In this document: positions 16,279-24,884 of the stretch, one piece after another | How the letters are laid out: each line of letters opens with the position of its first letter | Position numbering within the stretch: position 1 is the first letter of the stretch | DNA from: Sphingomonas palustris | GTDB lineage: Bacteria > Pseudomonadota > Alphaproteobacteria > Sphingomonadales > Sphingomonadaceae | DNA: 34,749 nucleotides | Direction: 5' to 3' | Assembly (NCBI GenBank): GCA_026225215.1 | Contig: JAMFSI010000007.1 | Coordinates: 1-34,749, forward strand | Notes under the pieces: model-generated | Told to the model about the DNA's origin: nothing | Databases searched by the model: none | What the model saw: only the letters and a program-made list of their open reading frames with translations | Made by a program: the position numbers and the translations under genes

Positions 16279-17073
16279 ATGAAAATTGATAACACCATCG
16301 CCGCAATCGTCACCGGGGGCGCCTCGGGCCTGGGCCGCGCCAGTGCCGCGGCATTGGCCGCAGCCGGCGTCAAAGTCGCCATTTTCGACATCAGCGAAGA
16401 AGCCGGCGAAGCCTTCGCCAAGGAAATCGGCGGCATCTTCTGCAACGTCAATATCCTTGACGAAGCCAGCGTCCAGGCCGGTTTCGACAAGGCTCGCGCC
16501 GCGCATGGCCAGGAACGCGTTGTCGTCCACTGCGCCGTGGTCGCCGGCGGCGCCAAGACGATCGGCTGGGACAAGGAAAACAAGCGCTACAAACGCGGCG
16601 ATACCGAAGGCTATGAGAAGTCGATGCTCGGCATCGCTGTCGACACCTATCGCATCGCCTCGATCGCCGCGCTCGGCATGGCCAATTCAGACCCGGTCAA
16701 TGACGATGGCGAACGCGGCTGCCTGATCCTGACCTCCAGCGCCGCCTCGCAGGATGGCCAGATCGGCCAGGTCGCTTACGGTTCGGGCAAGGGCGCGGTC
16801 AATTCGATGGTATTGCCGATGGCGCGCGACCTGATGGACGTCGGCATCCGTGTCAACGCCATCCTGCCGGGCACTTTCGCCACCCCGCCGATGCTCAAGG
16901 TCAAGGACTATAACGCCGCGATCTTCGCCGGATTGGAAGCCGCAGTCCCCTTCCCGCGCCGCCTGGGCAAGCCCGAGGAATTCGGCAGCCTGGTCATGGA
17001 ACTGGCGCGTAACACCTATTTCAACGGCCAGCTGATCCGTCTCGACGGCGCGATCCGCATGCCGCCGAAGTAA
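16279..17073 (+). CDS. SDR-family oxidoreductase (3-hydroxyacyl-CoA/hydroxysteroid type)
   Basis: Short-chain dehydrogenase, 264 residues, resembling 3-hydroxyacyl-CoA dehydrogenase type II (HSD10-like). The TGGASGLG cofactor motif, aspartate after the second strand (FDIS, NAD preference), SSAAS serine region and YGSGK catalytic pair are present. The NAILPGTF and GQLIRLDGAIRM ends fit that subgroup. The start at 16279 is fixed by GAAGGAG 8 bases upstream; the frame stays open to 16084, but that part is non-homologous. It is divergent from the SnoaL-like gene. A role in beta-oxidation-like or hydroxysteroid steps of the local pathway is plausible. A perfect hairpin follows the stop. Confidence 0.93.
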   Translation: MKIDNTIAAIVTGGASGLGRASAAALAAAGVKVAIFDISEEAGEAFAKEIGGIFCNVNILDEASVQAGFDKARAAHGQERVVVHCAVVAGGAKTIGWDKENKRYKRGDTEGYEKSMLGIAVDTYRIASIAALGMANSDPVNDDGERGCLILTSSAASQDGQIGQVAYGSGKGAVNSMVLPMARDLMDVGIRVNAILPGTFATPPMLKVKDYNAAIFAGLEAAVPFPRRLGKPEEFGSLVMELARNTYFNGQLIRLDGAIRMPPK

Positions 17074-17095
17074 GGCGAGTTTGCGAAGAAGCTAA

Positions 17096-17134
17096 AGTCC
17101 GCACCAAAGCTCGCCGCGAGCTTTGGTGCGGACT
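17096..17134 (+). terminator. Perfect 18-bp hairpin after the SDR gene
   Basis: Arms 17096-17113 and 17117-17134 pair perfectly with a 3-base loop. There is no T-run after it, so it may be a terminator of the L-shaped/Rho-assisted kind, an RNA-stabilising hairpin, or an intergenic palindrome. It begins 22 bases after the stop codon. Confidence 0.5.
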
Positions 17135-17223
17135 GCCATATGGGCACCACGATCCGGCTATAGTGCGCCAATATCCCGGTCGGAATTTCTTCGAAATCCC
17201 AGCATTGAAGCCGCAGTGCTTGG

Positions 17224-17238
17224 TTAACTACCCCTTTA
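17224..17238 (+). promoter_or_regulatory. Candidate CtrA-like box upstream of PilZ gene
   Basis: TTAA-N7-TTTA lies about 50 bases before the PilZ start, one base from the alphaproteobacterial CtrA consensus TTAA-N7-TTAA. The match is short and one mismatch is present, so this is only suggestive. Confidence 0.25.
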
Positions 17239-17289
17239 CCCTCATTCTGTAAAAAATGATCTCCGCCATAGTTTTACGGACGTGTGATC

Positions 17290-17976
17290 ATGACAAAAGC
17301 CGAGTTGAACGAGACTGCATCGCTTGCTCCGGCAGGGCAATCCGACCAGCGCGGTGCCGATCGCGCGGCCTTGCTGATCCGCACCGCGAAGCTGATTTGC
17401 CAGACCGGTGAATATGCCTGCATGATCCGCGATGTCTCCCAAAGTGGCGTCCGGCTGCGCCTGTTTCATGCCATGCCGGCCGAAACCTTCGTTTTCCTCG
17501 AATTGGCCAATGGCGAAGTCTATCCGATGGAAAACCGGTGGTGCCGTGGCAACGAAGCCGGATTTCGCTTTGCCCAACCGATCGACGTCGATAATTTCAT
17601 CACCGAAACCAGTACTTATCCCCGCCGCCCGATCAGGCTGCGCGTCGAAGCTCATGGCCAGTTGTTCAGCAGCGGACGCAGTGCGCCAGTGATCCTGCGC
17701 GATTTGTCGCAAGCCGGCGCACGGATCGAAACGACCACCTGGCTGGCGCTACAGCAGCCCGTGCGGCTGGTCATCGACGGCTTGCCCGAGCGTCTGGCCC
17801 TAGTGCGCTGGCGTAACCGTTACGATCATGGTCTCGCTTTCGATTATTCGTCGCGCCTGGATGAATTGGCCGCATATGCCCGCAAGCTGCAACCCTTCGT
17901 GCCGCGGGTCGAGATGACTTCGGCCGATGTCCCGGCTCTAGTCGTGCAGACCCCCCAGATCCGCGCCAACGGCTGA
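17290..17976 (+). CDS. Tandem PilZ-domain protein
   Basis: A 228-residue soluble protein made of two PilZ-like halves. The first (about 25-110) has a DVSQSGVRL motif but a weak N-terminal arginine part. The second (about 115-195) has the full set, RRPIRLR followed by DLSQAGARIE, matching the RxxxR and D/NxSxxG consensus for cyclic di-GMP binding. It probably senses c-di-GMP and controls motility, adhesion or cell envelope output; the partner is not adjacent. The ATG at 17290 is favoured; GTG at 17284 is in frame. The ribosome site is weak. It ends 14 bases before the convergent DUF4337-like gene. Confidence 0.88.
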   Translation: MTKAELNETASLAPAGQSDQRGADRAALLIRTAKLICQTGEYACMIRDVSQSGVRLRLFHAMPAETFVFLELANGEVYPMENRWCRGNEAGFRFAQPIDVDNFITETSTYPRRPIRLRVEAHGQLFSSGRSAPVILRDLSQAGARIETTTWLALQQPVRLVIDGLPERLALVRWRNRYDHGLAFDYSSRLDELAAYARKLQPFVPRVEMTSADVPALVVQTPQIRANG

Positions 17977-17989
17977 TCCTTGCCTCCTA

Positions 17990-18580
17990 TCAGGGTAATT
18001 GCACCCCGATGGCGGTGAGCAGCGCCAGCACCACCCCACAGCCGGCCAGCACGCCGGCTACCCATATCACCCGCCTGCTCAAGGTGATCATCGCGATCGA
18101 CAACAGCACGATCGCCACCTGCAGCGCGGTTTCGCCCAGCTCATAGCCTTCGCTGGCAATCGCCCGCTCAGTGCTGCGCTGGCGCTGCTGCGTTCCCATC
18201 GCCTGGAGCTGGCCAATGCCATGACCCGCGGCATCGGGCTGGCCCAGCCGCGTCGCCTCGCCCAATTCGTTAGCGCGGGTTTCGCCTTCCAACCCCGGCA
18301 TCCGCGAGGCGGTCAACAACACCGTCTCGCGCACGATCTTGGCCTGCATGTAAGCGAAATTGTCCGAAGCCTCGATCGAGGCCAACATGCTCTCGCGCTG
18401 GGCACCGGCGGCAGCGCTATGGACAATCGCCAGCAGCACCGCAAACAGGCCCACCAGCACTGACGCACGATCGCGAAAATGCCGCTCCTCGCTCTTGTGG
18501 CGGCGCTCGGCGGCCTCGTGGCGGGCCTCGCTCTCCTCCAGCGCCTCCTCGATCAGCTCATGCGCATCAGCGGCTTCCAT
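17990..18580 (-). CDS. DUF4337-like membrane protein
   Basis: A 196-residue protein with an acidic/charged N-terminal helix (EALEESEARHEAAERRHKSEERH), one hydrophobic segment (VLVGLFAVLLAIVHSAAAGA), a polar middle section, and two hydrophobic segments at the C-terminus. This is the layout of the DUF4337 family, whose function is unknown. A three-segment inner-membrane topology is likely. The ATG at 18580 has GAGG upstream; the frame stays open to 18640 but with weak signals. It is on its own between the PilZ gene (convergent) and the intergenic repeat at 18598. Confidence 0.78.
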   Translation of the reverse strand: MEAADAHELIEEALEESEARHEAAERRHKSEERHFRDRASVLVGLFAVLLAIVHSAAAGAQRESMLASIEASDNFAYMQAKIVRETVLLTASRMPGLEGETRANELGEATRLGQPDAAGHGIGQLQAMGTQQRQRSTERAIASEGYELGETALQVAIVLLSIAMITLSRRVIWVAGVLAGCGVVLALLTAIGVQLP

Positions 18581-18597
18581 CGGGCACCTCGTTTTTT

Positions 18598-18783
18598 GGA
18601 TTGAAGGTGCGAGGGGTAACCCCCTCGCGCTCCCCGTCATTTTTCGTCGCGACCCATCCCGTTATTACGTCTCGCCGCGAAGCGGCAATAAAGCCTGCGG
18701 CGCTAAGGCACTGCGTAAGATCGAAATGATGCGCGACAACGACAGTAACGGGGCCTGGGGCCCCTGGCCCCAGAATCTATCCC
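18598..18783. repeat. Composite intergenic repeat (pieces B then A)
   Basis: A roughly 185-base intergenic element between the DUF4337-like and DAHP synthase genes. Its left part (18598-18653, with GGGGTAACCCCC and ATTTTTCGTCGCGAC) corresponds, inverted, to 13757-13803. Its right part (18727-18783, with ACGACAGTAACGGGG and GGGGCCCCTGGCC) corresponds, inverted, to 12067-12120. Both parts contain short palindromes. It looks like a dispersed non-coding repeat family. Confidence 0.7.
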
Positions 18784-18805
18784 TTCAACTCCCTTACCAA
18801 CCCAT

Positions 18806-20185
18806 TCAAGCCGCCTGCTTCGCCCGATCTGTCGCCTCAAGGTTCAGCATCTCCGCCAGCAGGAACGCCAGTTCGATCGACTGCGCCGCATTCAAACGTG
18901 GATCGCAATGGGTGTGATAGCGATCGGCCAGCGCCTCGTTGGTGATATCGACCAGCCCGCCGGTGCATTCGGTGACGTCTTGTCCGGTCATCTCGATATG
19001 GATGCCCCCGGCATGGGTGCCCTCGGCCCGGTGTACGGCGAAGAAGCCGCGCACTTCGCGCAGGATGCGATCGAAGGGGCGCGTCTTGTAGCCGCTGTTG
19101 GTCTTGATGATATTGCCGTGCATCGGATCGCACGACCACACCACGACATGGCCCTCGCGCTGCACCGCGCGCACGAGTGCCGGCAAGCCGGCCTCGACCT
19201 TGTCATCGCCGAAGCGGCTGATCAGGGTGATCCGGCCCGGTTCGCGCCCGGGATTCAGCGTATCGAGCAGCTTGAGCAACGCATCGGGCGTCAGGCTGGG
19301 GCCGCATTTCATCCCGATCGGATTGCCGACGCCGCGCAGGAATTCGACATGCGCCGACCCCTCGAACCGGGTGCGGTCGCCGATCCATAGCATATGCGCC
19401 GAGCAATCGTACCAGTCGCCGGTCAGCGAATCGCGGCGGGTGAGCGCCTGCTCATAGGGCAGCAGCAGCGCTTCGTGGCTGGTGTAGAAGCTGGTGCCCT
19501 GAAGCTGCGGCACGGTGGTCGGATCGACCCCGCAGGCGGCCATGAAATCCAATGCTTCGCCGATGCGATCCGCCATGTCGGCGAATTTATCGGTCCACGG
19601 GCTACGCGCGATATGATCGAGCGTCCATTTGTGGACTTGCCGCAGATTGGCATAGCCACCGGTGGAGAAGGCTCGCAGCAGGTTCAGCGTCGAGGCCGAC
19701 TGGCTATAGGCGCGCAGCATCCGCTCGGGATCGTTGCGGCGGGTCCCCGCATCGAACTCGATGCCGTTGATGATGTCGCCGAGATAGCTGGGCAGTTCCA
19801 GCCCGCCCTGGGTTTCGGTGGGGGCGGAGCGCGGCTTGGCGAATTGCCCGGCCATCCGGCCGAGCTTGATCACCGGCTGCTTGCTGGCAAAGGTCAGCAC
19901 CACCGCCATTTGCAGCAGCACGCGAAAAGTGTCGCGGATATTGTCCGGATGGAATTCGGCAAAGCTTTCGGCGCAATCGCCGCCCTGAAGCAGAAAACCC
20001 TTACCGGCCGCGACGTTAGCGAGATCGGCTTTGAGCGCCCGCGCCTCACCGGCAAAGACCAGCGGCGGAAACTTGGCCAGAGTCGTCTCCACCCGGCCGA
20101 GATCAACGGCGTCTTCGTACACCGGGAGGTGGCGCGCTTCTGCCGCCTTCCAGCTATCGGGGGTCCACAACGACTGACTCGACAC
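18806..20185 (-). CDS. Class II DAHP synthase
   Basis: 3-deoxy-D-arabino-heptulosonate 7-phosphate synthase of the class II (plant/actinobacterial) type. It condenses phosphoenolpyruvate and erythrose 4-phosphate in the first step of the shikimate pathway to aromatic amino acids. The protein is 459 residues, the usual length. The opening [19 protein letters not shown], the metal-binding Cys in QGGDCAESF (C71), [12 protein letters not shown], and [15 protein letters not shown]-like parts are clear (the latter reads [11 protein letters not shown]). The start is GTG at 20185, supported by AGGAG 8 bases upstream. An ATG at 20236 exists but lacks such a site. It stands alone; feedback-regulation type cannot be read. 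Confidence 0.96.
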   Translation of the reverse strand: MSSQSLWTPDSWKAAEARHLPVYEDAVDLGRVETTLAKFPPLVFAGEARALKADLANVAAGKGFLLQGGDCAESFAEFHPDNIRDTFRVLLQMAVVLTFASKQPVIKLGRMAGQFAKPRSAPTETQGGLELPSYLGDIINGIEFDAGTRRNDPERMLRAYSQSASTLNLLRAFSTGGYANLRQVHKWTLDHIARSPWTDKFADMADRIGEALDFMAACGVDPTTVPQLQGTSFYTSHEALLLPYEQALTRRDSLTGDWYDCSAHMLWIGDRTRFEGSAHVEFLRGVGNPIGMKCGPSLTPDALLKLLDTLNPGREPGRITLISRFGDDKVEAGLPALVRAVQREGHVVVWSCDPMHGNIIKTNSGYKTRPFDRILREVRGFFAVHRAEGTHAGGIHIEMTGQDVTECTGGLVDITNEALADRYHTHCDPRLNAAQSIELAFLLAEMLNLEATDRAKQAA

Positions 20186-20297
20186 TTTATATGCTCCTTT
20201 TACGAACCGGCGCCCATAGCCTGCCAAGGTCCGCAATGCAAAATGCGCCGGCGATTGTCACCGCGCTCGCGCTAGATGGGGCCGTGCCGTCCGGCTT

Positions 20298-23249
20298 TCA
20301 ACGCGCCGGTGTCGCGGCGGCGCCTGCCGGCTGGGGCAGCACTTGCAACCGCCATGCCTTGTTCCCCACCAGATATTTCTGCGCCAGCGCCTGCATCGCA
20401 GCGGCCGTGGTTTCGGTCGAATCGCTCATCACCGTGGTCAGCGCGCGATAACGCTCGGGGTCTTGCGTCGCCCCTTCCAGCTGCCACATGAAGAAGGACG
20501 TACCGGTGGCCGCGCGGTTGAGTTGCTGGCGCAGCGGTTCGATCACCAGCGCGAGTTCGTCGGCGCTGGGCGGTCGCGCAGCAAGGTCTGCAGCAATCTG
20601 ATCGGCTGCGGCGAAGAAGCGCGGTGCATTCTCCGGTTGCAGCTGAGCCATCGCGGTGATCGTTCCGCCACCATTGAGATCGAGCGGCCAGTCGGCCGAA
20701 ACCTGCGGGGCATAGCTTGCCCCCAGTTTCTCACGGATCGCCAGCAACAGCCGGTTCGAGAACAATTGCGCCAGAATTTCGAGCTGGCGTGCTTCGTGGA
20801 CCCCCGCTTCGCCGCCGCCGGTCGGCCAGGATACCGCCACCGCAGCTTGATTGGCATCACCGTGGTGATACAGCGTGACCGGCTGAGGCATGGATGCCGG
20901 AAAGTGAATAGTCGCAGGAGGAGCCGGGGTTTCGCTACGCGGCGCCAATGCGCCGAAGGTTTTGGTCAGCGCGGCGATCGTGGCGTCGCGGTCGACGTCG
21001 CCGAACACCTGCACTTCGACCGGGCCGGAGGCCAGTATCGGCGCCCAGACCTTGCGGAAGCCCTCGGGCGTCGCCGCGCTCAGTTCCTCGGGCGTCGGCG
21101 GACGGAACCGGGGATCGCGATCGCGCTGGAGATAGCGCAAATCGCGCTGCAGCACGCCGTCCGGCGAAGCGCCATAGGTTTCATATTGCAGCCGTACCGC
21201 AGCTTTCGCACGCAACACCGGCGCGGCATCCCAGCGCGGCATCGCCAGCTTGTCGGCGAATAGATAGAGCTGGTCGGCGAGGTCTTCGCGCCTGGTATCG
21301 GCGGACAGCAGGAAAGCGCCGTCGCCGATGGTGAATTCGAACCCCATCTTGCGACCGGTGGAGATCTGGTCGAGCTGCTCCTGGCCGAGCTTGCCCTCGC
21401 CCGAGCTGACCAGCGCGGTCGTACCCATCGCCACATAGGGCGCGTCGGCGCCGGTGAAGGCGCCATAGCCCGCGCCGAAGCGCACTTTCACCGTGGCGCG
21501 GCCGGGATCGTCCTGCGTCGGCCACAGCAGCACCTTGACGCCATTGGCAAAGTTAAACTGTTCGATACCCAGCAAACCGGTCGGAATCGTCTTGATCAGC
21601 TTGCCCGGCGTGCCGATCGCCGGCAGATCGGCGAAGCTGACCGGCTTGGCGTCGGCGTGCGCATGGGCATCCGGGCGCACTTGTTCGAGCAGCGCCGCGC
21701 GCAGACTGGCATTATCCGCTTCGCCCGTCATCGGCGTGACATAATGCGCATGGATCGCCGTTCCCGAGAACAACGCCCGGCTATGGTCGAGGATCGCCTG
21801 CGGCGTTATCAGCGGAATCGAACGGTGAAAAATATCCAGAACCACTTCCGGCGCAGCCACGGTCTCGTGGATATCCAGCGCCTGCACCAGATCATCGGCC
21901 AGCCGTCCGCCGGGCTGAAGCGTGCGCTGTTCAACCATCGATTCGAAGGTGACGTTGATCTCCGCGACTTCACGCGCGATTTCTTCCTGGCTCGGCGGCC
22001 GGGCCAGCGCATCGGCGATCACCTGGCGCGCGTCATGCAACGCCGCCTGCCAATGCGCGTCGAGCGGGACGATGCTGACGAAAGTGCCGTCGATCGAGCG
22101 GCTGATATTCTCCTGCGACACTTGCGCGCTGAGATAACCCGAACCCGCCCGCGCCCGCTGTTCGAGCCGGCGATTGATGATCGCCTGCGCCACCTGATCG
22201 ATCATCAGGCCCTCGTTGTAGACGACGGTGTCGTGCTTTTCATGCCAGGGTCGGGCAACGACATAGGTCAGCGAACGCGGCAGTTCCGGCGCCACGGTCA
22301 CCCGGCTTTCCCCGACCGGATTGGCGGGATCGCTGCCGGCGGGTGCCGTCGGCTGGCCGAAATCGGGCACGGGTGTCCGTGGCCCAATGCCTTGCCAATC
22401 CCCGAACCACTTTTGCACGAGCGCCGCGAGTAAAGCCGGATCGGCATCGCCTGAAACAAGGATCGCGGCGTTTTCCGGGCGATACCAACGATCGTGGAAC
22501 GCCCGCACCGCATCCTGATGCGCATTCTGGATCGTCGCGATCGAACCGATGGTGGCGTGATCGGCCAGCGGCTGGCCGGCAAACAATGTCTCGCGCGTCG
22601 CATTGAGCACGCGCTCCTGCGCGCCGCCATGCTCGCGCTTTTCGGCAAGAACGATCGGTTCTTCGGTGCGGATGTCGCTTTCCGACAAGGTCGGCGCGAT
22701 CATCATTCCCGACAGCAGTTTGAAACTTTCATCGAGCGCCGCCGGTGTAGCGTCGGGCAGATCGATCTTGAAATCGGTCATCGTCGGCGTCGTCTCGGCG
22801 TTGGTATCAGTGCCGAAAGTCGCGCCGAGCCGCTGCCAGCTGGGAATCGCCTGGGCTTCGCCGAGATACTTCGACTGGCGAAACACCAGATGCTCGAGCA
22901 GATGGGCAAAGCCCGCTTCCTGCGGCTGTTCGTAAAGCGAACCGACGTCCATGCGGATGCGGATCGATACCTGCCCCGGCGGCACGCCATTCTTGCGCAC
23001 CGCCCAGCGCAAACCATTGGGCAGAGTGCCGAAAATCCATTCCTTGTCGTGCGGGATGTCGCTGCCTTGATAAAGCCACGGATTGTCCTGCGGGGGCAGC
23101 GGCGGCAATGCACTGGACGCCACTGCCGCGACAGGAGCCGGAGCAGCTGTTTTGGCCGCGACAGGCTTTGCCATCACTGGCGTGACCACCATCGCGCCAA
23201 GCATTAGGGTAACGACGAAACCGCGAACGGCGCGCAAATCTGGGCTCAT
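20298..23249 (-). CDS. Periplasmic M16-family metallopeptidase (pitrilysin-like)
   Basis: A 983-residue zinc peptidase of the insulinase/pitrilysin M16 family. An N-terminal signal peptide (hydrophobic VTLMLGAMVVTPVMA, likely cut after AMA-like VMA) and an Ala/Pro linker precede the catalytic half. The inverted zinc motif HLLEH is at about 116-120, with the third ligand in the acidic segment TEEPIVLAEKREH. The second half is the catalytically silent chamber partner, with an R/Y-type segment near the C-terminus. It probably degrades peptides in the periplasm. The ATG at 23249 has AGGA upstream. The 155 bases before it hold an inverted repeat and a tandem repeat. Confidence 0.95.
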   Translation of the reverse strand: MSPDLRAVRGFVVTLMLGAMVVTPVMAKPVAAKTAAPAPVAAVASSALPPLPPQDNPWLYQGSDIPHDKEWIFGTLPNGLRWAVRKNGVPPGQVSIRIRMDVGSLYEQPQEAGFAHLLEHLVFRQSKYLGEAQAIPSWQRLGATFGTDTNAETTPTMTDFKIDLPDATPAALDESFKLLSGMMIAPTLSESDIRTEEPIVLAEKREHGGAQERVLNATRETLFAGQPLADHATIGSIATIQNAHQDAVRAFHDRWYRPENAAILVSGDADPALLAALVQKWFGDWQGIGPRTPVPDFGQPTAPAGSDPANPVGESRVTVAPELPRSLTYVVARPWHEKHDTVVYNEGLMIDQVAQAIINRRLEQRARAGSGYLSAQVSQENISRSIDGTFVSIVPLDAHWQAALHDARQVIADALARPPSQEEIAREVAEINVTFESMVEQRTLQPGGRLADDLVQALDIHETVAAPEVVLDIFHRSIPLITPQAILDHSRALFSGTAIHAHYVTPMTGEADNASLRAALLEQVRPDAHAHADAKPVSFADLPAIGTPGKLIKTIPTGLLGIEQFNFANGVKVLLWPTQDDPGRATVKVRFGAGYGAFTGADAPYVAMGTTALVSSGEGKLGQEQLDQISTGRKMGFEFTIGDGAFLLSADTRREDLADQLYLFADKLAMPRWDAAPVLRAKAAVRLQYETYGASPDGVLQRDLRYLQRDRDPRFRPPTPEELSAATPEGFRKVWAPILASGPVEVQVFGDVDRDATIAALTKTFGALAPRSETPAPPATIHFPASMPQPVTLYHHGDANQAAVAVSWPTGGGEAGVHEARQLEILAQLFSNRLLLAIREKLGASYAPQVSADWPLDLNGGGTITAMAQLQPENAPRFFAAADQIAADLAARPPSADELALVIEPLRQQLNRAATGTSFFMWQLEGATQDPERYRALTTVMSDSTETTAAAMQALAQKYLVGNKAWRLQVLPQPAGAAATPAR

Positions 23250-23268
23250 GGTCGTCCTATAAGAGCCA

Positions 23269-23328
23269 GCCGGATTAAGGGCTGGTGAATAGCGATGCTA
23301 AGTGGCGAGCAACGCGCCTTAATCCGGC
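23269..23328. repeat. 12-bp inverted repeat upstream of the M16 gene
   Basis: GCCGGATTAAGG (23269-23280) and its exact complement CCTTAATCCGGC (23317-23328) flank 36 bases. The pair lies 20 to 79 bases upstream of the M16 start. It may be an operator pair, or a long RNA hairpin in the leader or in the read-through from the SDR gene. Confidence 0.55.
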
Positions 23329-23340
23329 GGCGATTGCCAG

Positions 23341-23385
23341 AATTATCAGCGCCAAAAATTATCAGCGCCAGAATTATCAGCGATA
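23341..23385. repeat. Three-copy AATTATCAGCG tandem repeat
   Basis: The unit AATTATCAGCGCCA occurs at 23341 and 23357, with a shortened copy (AATTATCAGCGA) at 23372; the periods are 16 and 15. It lies between the inverted repeat and the stop of the SDR gene. Copies this regular in a 155-base gap are unusual and could be spaced protein-binding sites or slippage products. Confidence 0.7.
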
Positions 23386-23404
23386 GTCTGGTTCGGAAAA
23401 GCTT

Positions 23405-24085
23405 TTAACCGCCGCGTGTCACCGGAATGAGCGCGCCGGTGATGGCGCGCGCGGCCGGCGACGCCAGGAACGCGATGACATCGGCAATCGCCGCCGGCGT
23501 AACCCAGCCGGAAAAATCGGCATCGGGCATATCCGCGCGATTGGTAGGAGTATCGATGATGCTGGGCAGCACGGCGTTGACCGTCACGCCCTGCCCGGCC
23601 AATTCCTCGGCCAGTGCTTCGGTCAGGCGGTGAACGCCGGCCTTGCTCGCGGTATAAGCCCCCATCCCCATCCCCGCCTTGATCGCCGCGCCCGCACCAA
23701 TGTTGATCACGCGAGCCTCATCGGCCTTGATCAGGAAGGGCAGCGCCAGCTTGGTGACGGTGACATTGCTGGTGAGGTTCATCGCCTGCATCTTCGCCCA
23801 GCTTTCCAGGCTGCCTTCGGCCAGCGTTTCCCAGGTAAATCCCCCGGCAATATTGACAAGCACATCGATCCCGCCATGCGCTGCCGCCACTTTATCCAGC
23901 GCCGCTGCCGTGGCCCCGGCATCGGTCAGATCGACCCCGCCGATATCCAGCGTACCGGCAATCGGCTCGCGCGGGCTGGCGGCAAAATCGATTCGCGCTA
24001 CCTTGTCGCCCGCCGCCGCGAAAACCTCGGCCACGGTGTGGCCCAATACACCAAAACCGCCGGTAACGATAATCGAACGCGTCAT
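23405..24085 (-). CDS. SDR-family oxidoreductase
   Basis: A 226-residue short-chain dehydrogenase/reductase. The cofactor motif TGGFGVLG, a DFAASP segment after the second strand, NIAGGF and the YTASK catalytic pair are present. The usual catalytic serine, 13 residues before the tyrosine, appears to be alanine (INIGAGAA). This is seen in some SDRs but would alter or weaken catalysis. The start at 24085 is fixed by AAAGGAG 6 bases upstream. It is upstream of the M16 gene on the same strand with a 155-base gap, so co-transcription is uncertain. Divergent from nfuA. The substrate is unknown. Confidence 0.87.
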   Translation of the reverse strand: MTRSIIVTGGFGVLGHTVAEVFAAAGDKVARIDFAASPREPIAGTLDIGGVDLTDAGATAAALDKVAAAHGGIDVLVNIAGGFTWETLAEGSLESWAKMQAMNLTSNVTVTKLALPFLIKADEARVINIGAGAAIKAGMGMGAYTASKAGVHRLTEALAEELAGQGVTVNAVLPSIIDTPTNRADMPDADFSGWVTPAAIADVIAFLASPAARAITGALIPVTRGG

Positions 24086-24164
24086 GAGAAGCTCCTTTAT
24101 CGTTCTGGTATCCGCGCGGGGAATGCGAGGCAAGCGGGGCGAGTGTGGCGGGCCGGCACAGACT

Positions 24165-24185
24165 ATCCGAAACGAAGTTTCGGAT
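24165..24185. repeat. Perfect 9-bp hairpin upstream of nfuA-type gene
   Basis: ATCCGAAAC (24165-24173) pairs with GTTTCGGAT (24177-24185) over a GAA loop, and is followed by CAGACTCTGAC. The downstream hairpins of the same gene end in a similar CAGACTTTGAC, so these may be related palindromic elements. Confidence 0.5.
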
Positions 24186-24242
24186 CAGACTCTGACTCCC
24201 CCAACCCTTGACCTCGCGCCCGCCGCGCTTACATGCAAGGGC

Positions 24243-24821
24243 ATGTTCATAGAAACCGAAACCACGCCCAATCCCGCGACGCTGAAATTCCTGTCCGGCC
24301 GGCAGGTCATGGTCTCGGGAACGCGCGAATTCACCAATGACGAGGAAGCTGCGGCCTCACCGCTGGCCGAGGCGCTGTTCAGCCTGGGCGATGTGACCGG
24401 CGTGCTGTTCGGGCGCGATTTCATTTCGGTTACTGCTGGCCCCGGCGTCGACTGGACGCCGCTCAAGCCGCAAGTGGTAGCCATGCTGCTCGACCATTTC
24501 GTGTCGGAAGCGCCACTATTTGCTGGCGGGAACGCCGCCGCCATCACTGTGCCCGGTGATCCGGCCGATGATATCGGTGACGACCCAGCCGATATCGACA
24601 TCACCGATCAGATCCGCGAGTTGATCGAGACACGGGTTCGTCCCGCCGTCGCTAACGATGGTGGCGATGTGGTTTACCGGGGTTTCCGCGAGGGTGTGGT
24701 TTATCTCGCCATGCGAGGCGCTTGTTCGGGTTGTCCGTCATCGGCGGCCACGTTGAAGAACGGCATCGAGAGTTTGATCCGCCATTACGTGCCCGAAGTC
24801 AGCGAAGTCCGCGCTGTCTGA
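24243..24821 (+). CDS. NfuA-type iron-sulfur cluster carrier (NifU family)
   Basis: A 192-residue Fe-S carrier with an Nfu N-terminal domain (about 1-90, opening MFIETETTPNPATLKFL) and a C-terminal NifU domain (about 118-192). The CSGC pair (C161 and C164) binds a 4Fe-4S cluster as a homodimer bridge. It delivers clusters to apo-enzymes such as MiaB (encoded 3.4 kb downstream) and lipoyl/quinolinate synthases. The ATG at 24243 sits after AAGGG, a close and weak ribosome site. The frame is open far upstream, but the homology starts here. The neighbours tsaB and rimI are common companions in sphingomonads. It is flanked by hairpin elements on both sides. Confidence 0.94.
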   Translation: MFIETETTPNPATLKFLSGRQVMVSGTREFTNDEEAAASPLAEALFSLGDVTGVLFGRDFISVTAGPGVDWTPLKPQVVAMLLDHFVSEAPLFAGGNAAAITVPGDPADDIGDDPADIDITDQIRELIETRVRPAVANDGGDVVYRGFREGVVYLAMRGACSGCPSSAATLKNGIESLIRHYVPEVSEVRAV

Positions 24822-24832
24822 GTGTCTGGTTC

Positions 24833-24884
24833 GAAATTCCGGTTCTCGGAATTTCTGGCGGTCCAATTCGCCTTCGGCGAATTG
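24833..24884. repeat. Two tandem perfect hairpins after nfuA-type gene
   Basis: The first stem is GAAATTCCG/CGGAATTTC (24833-24841 with 24847-24855). The second is CAATTCGCC/GGCGAATTG (24864-24872 with 24876-24884). CGAATCAGACTTTGACC follows. No T-run is present, so they may end transcription only with Rho or be a repeat element between nfuA and tsaB. Confidence 0.6.

Noticed and set aside
23630..24211. Plus-strand frame running into the nfuA-type gene
   Set aside because: Antisense to the SDR; the NifU-family homology begins only at 24243.
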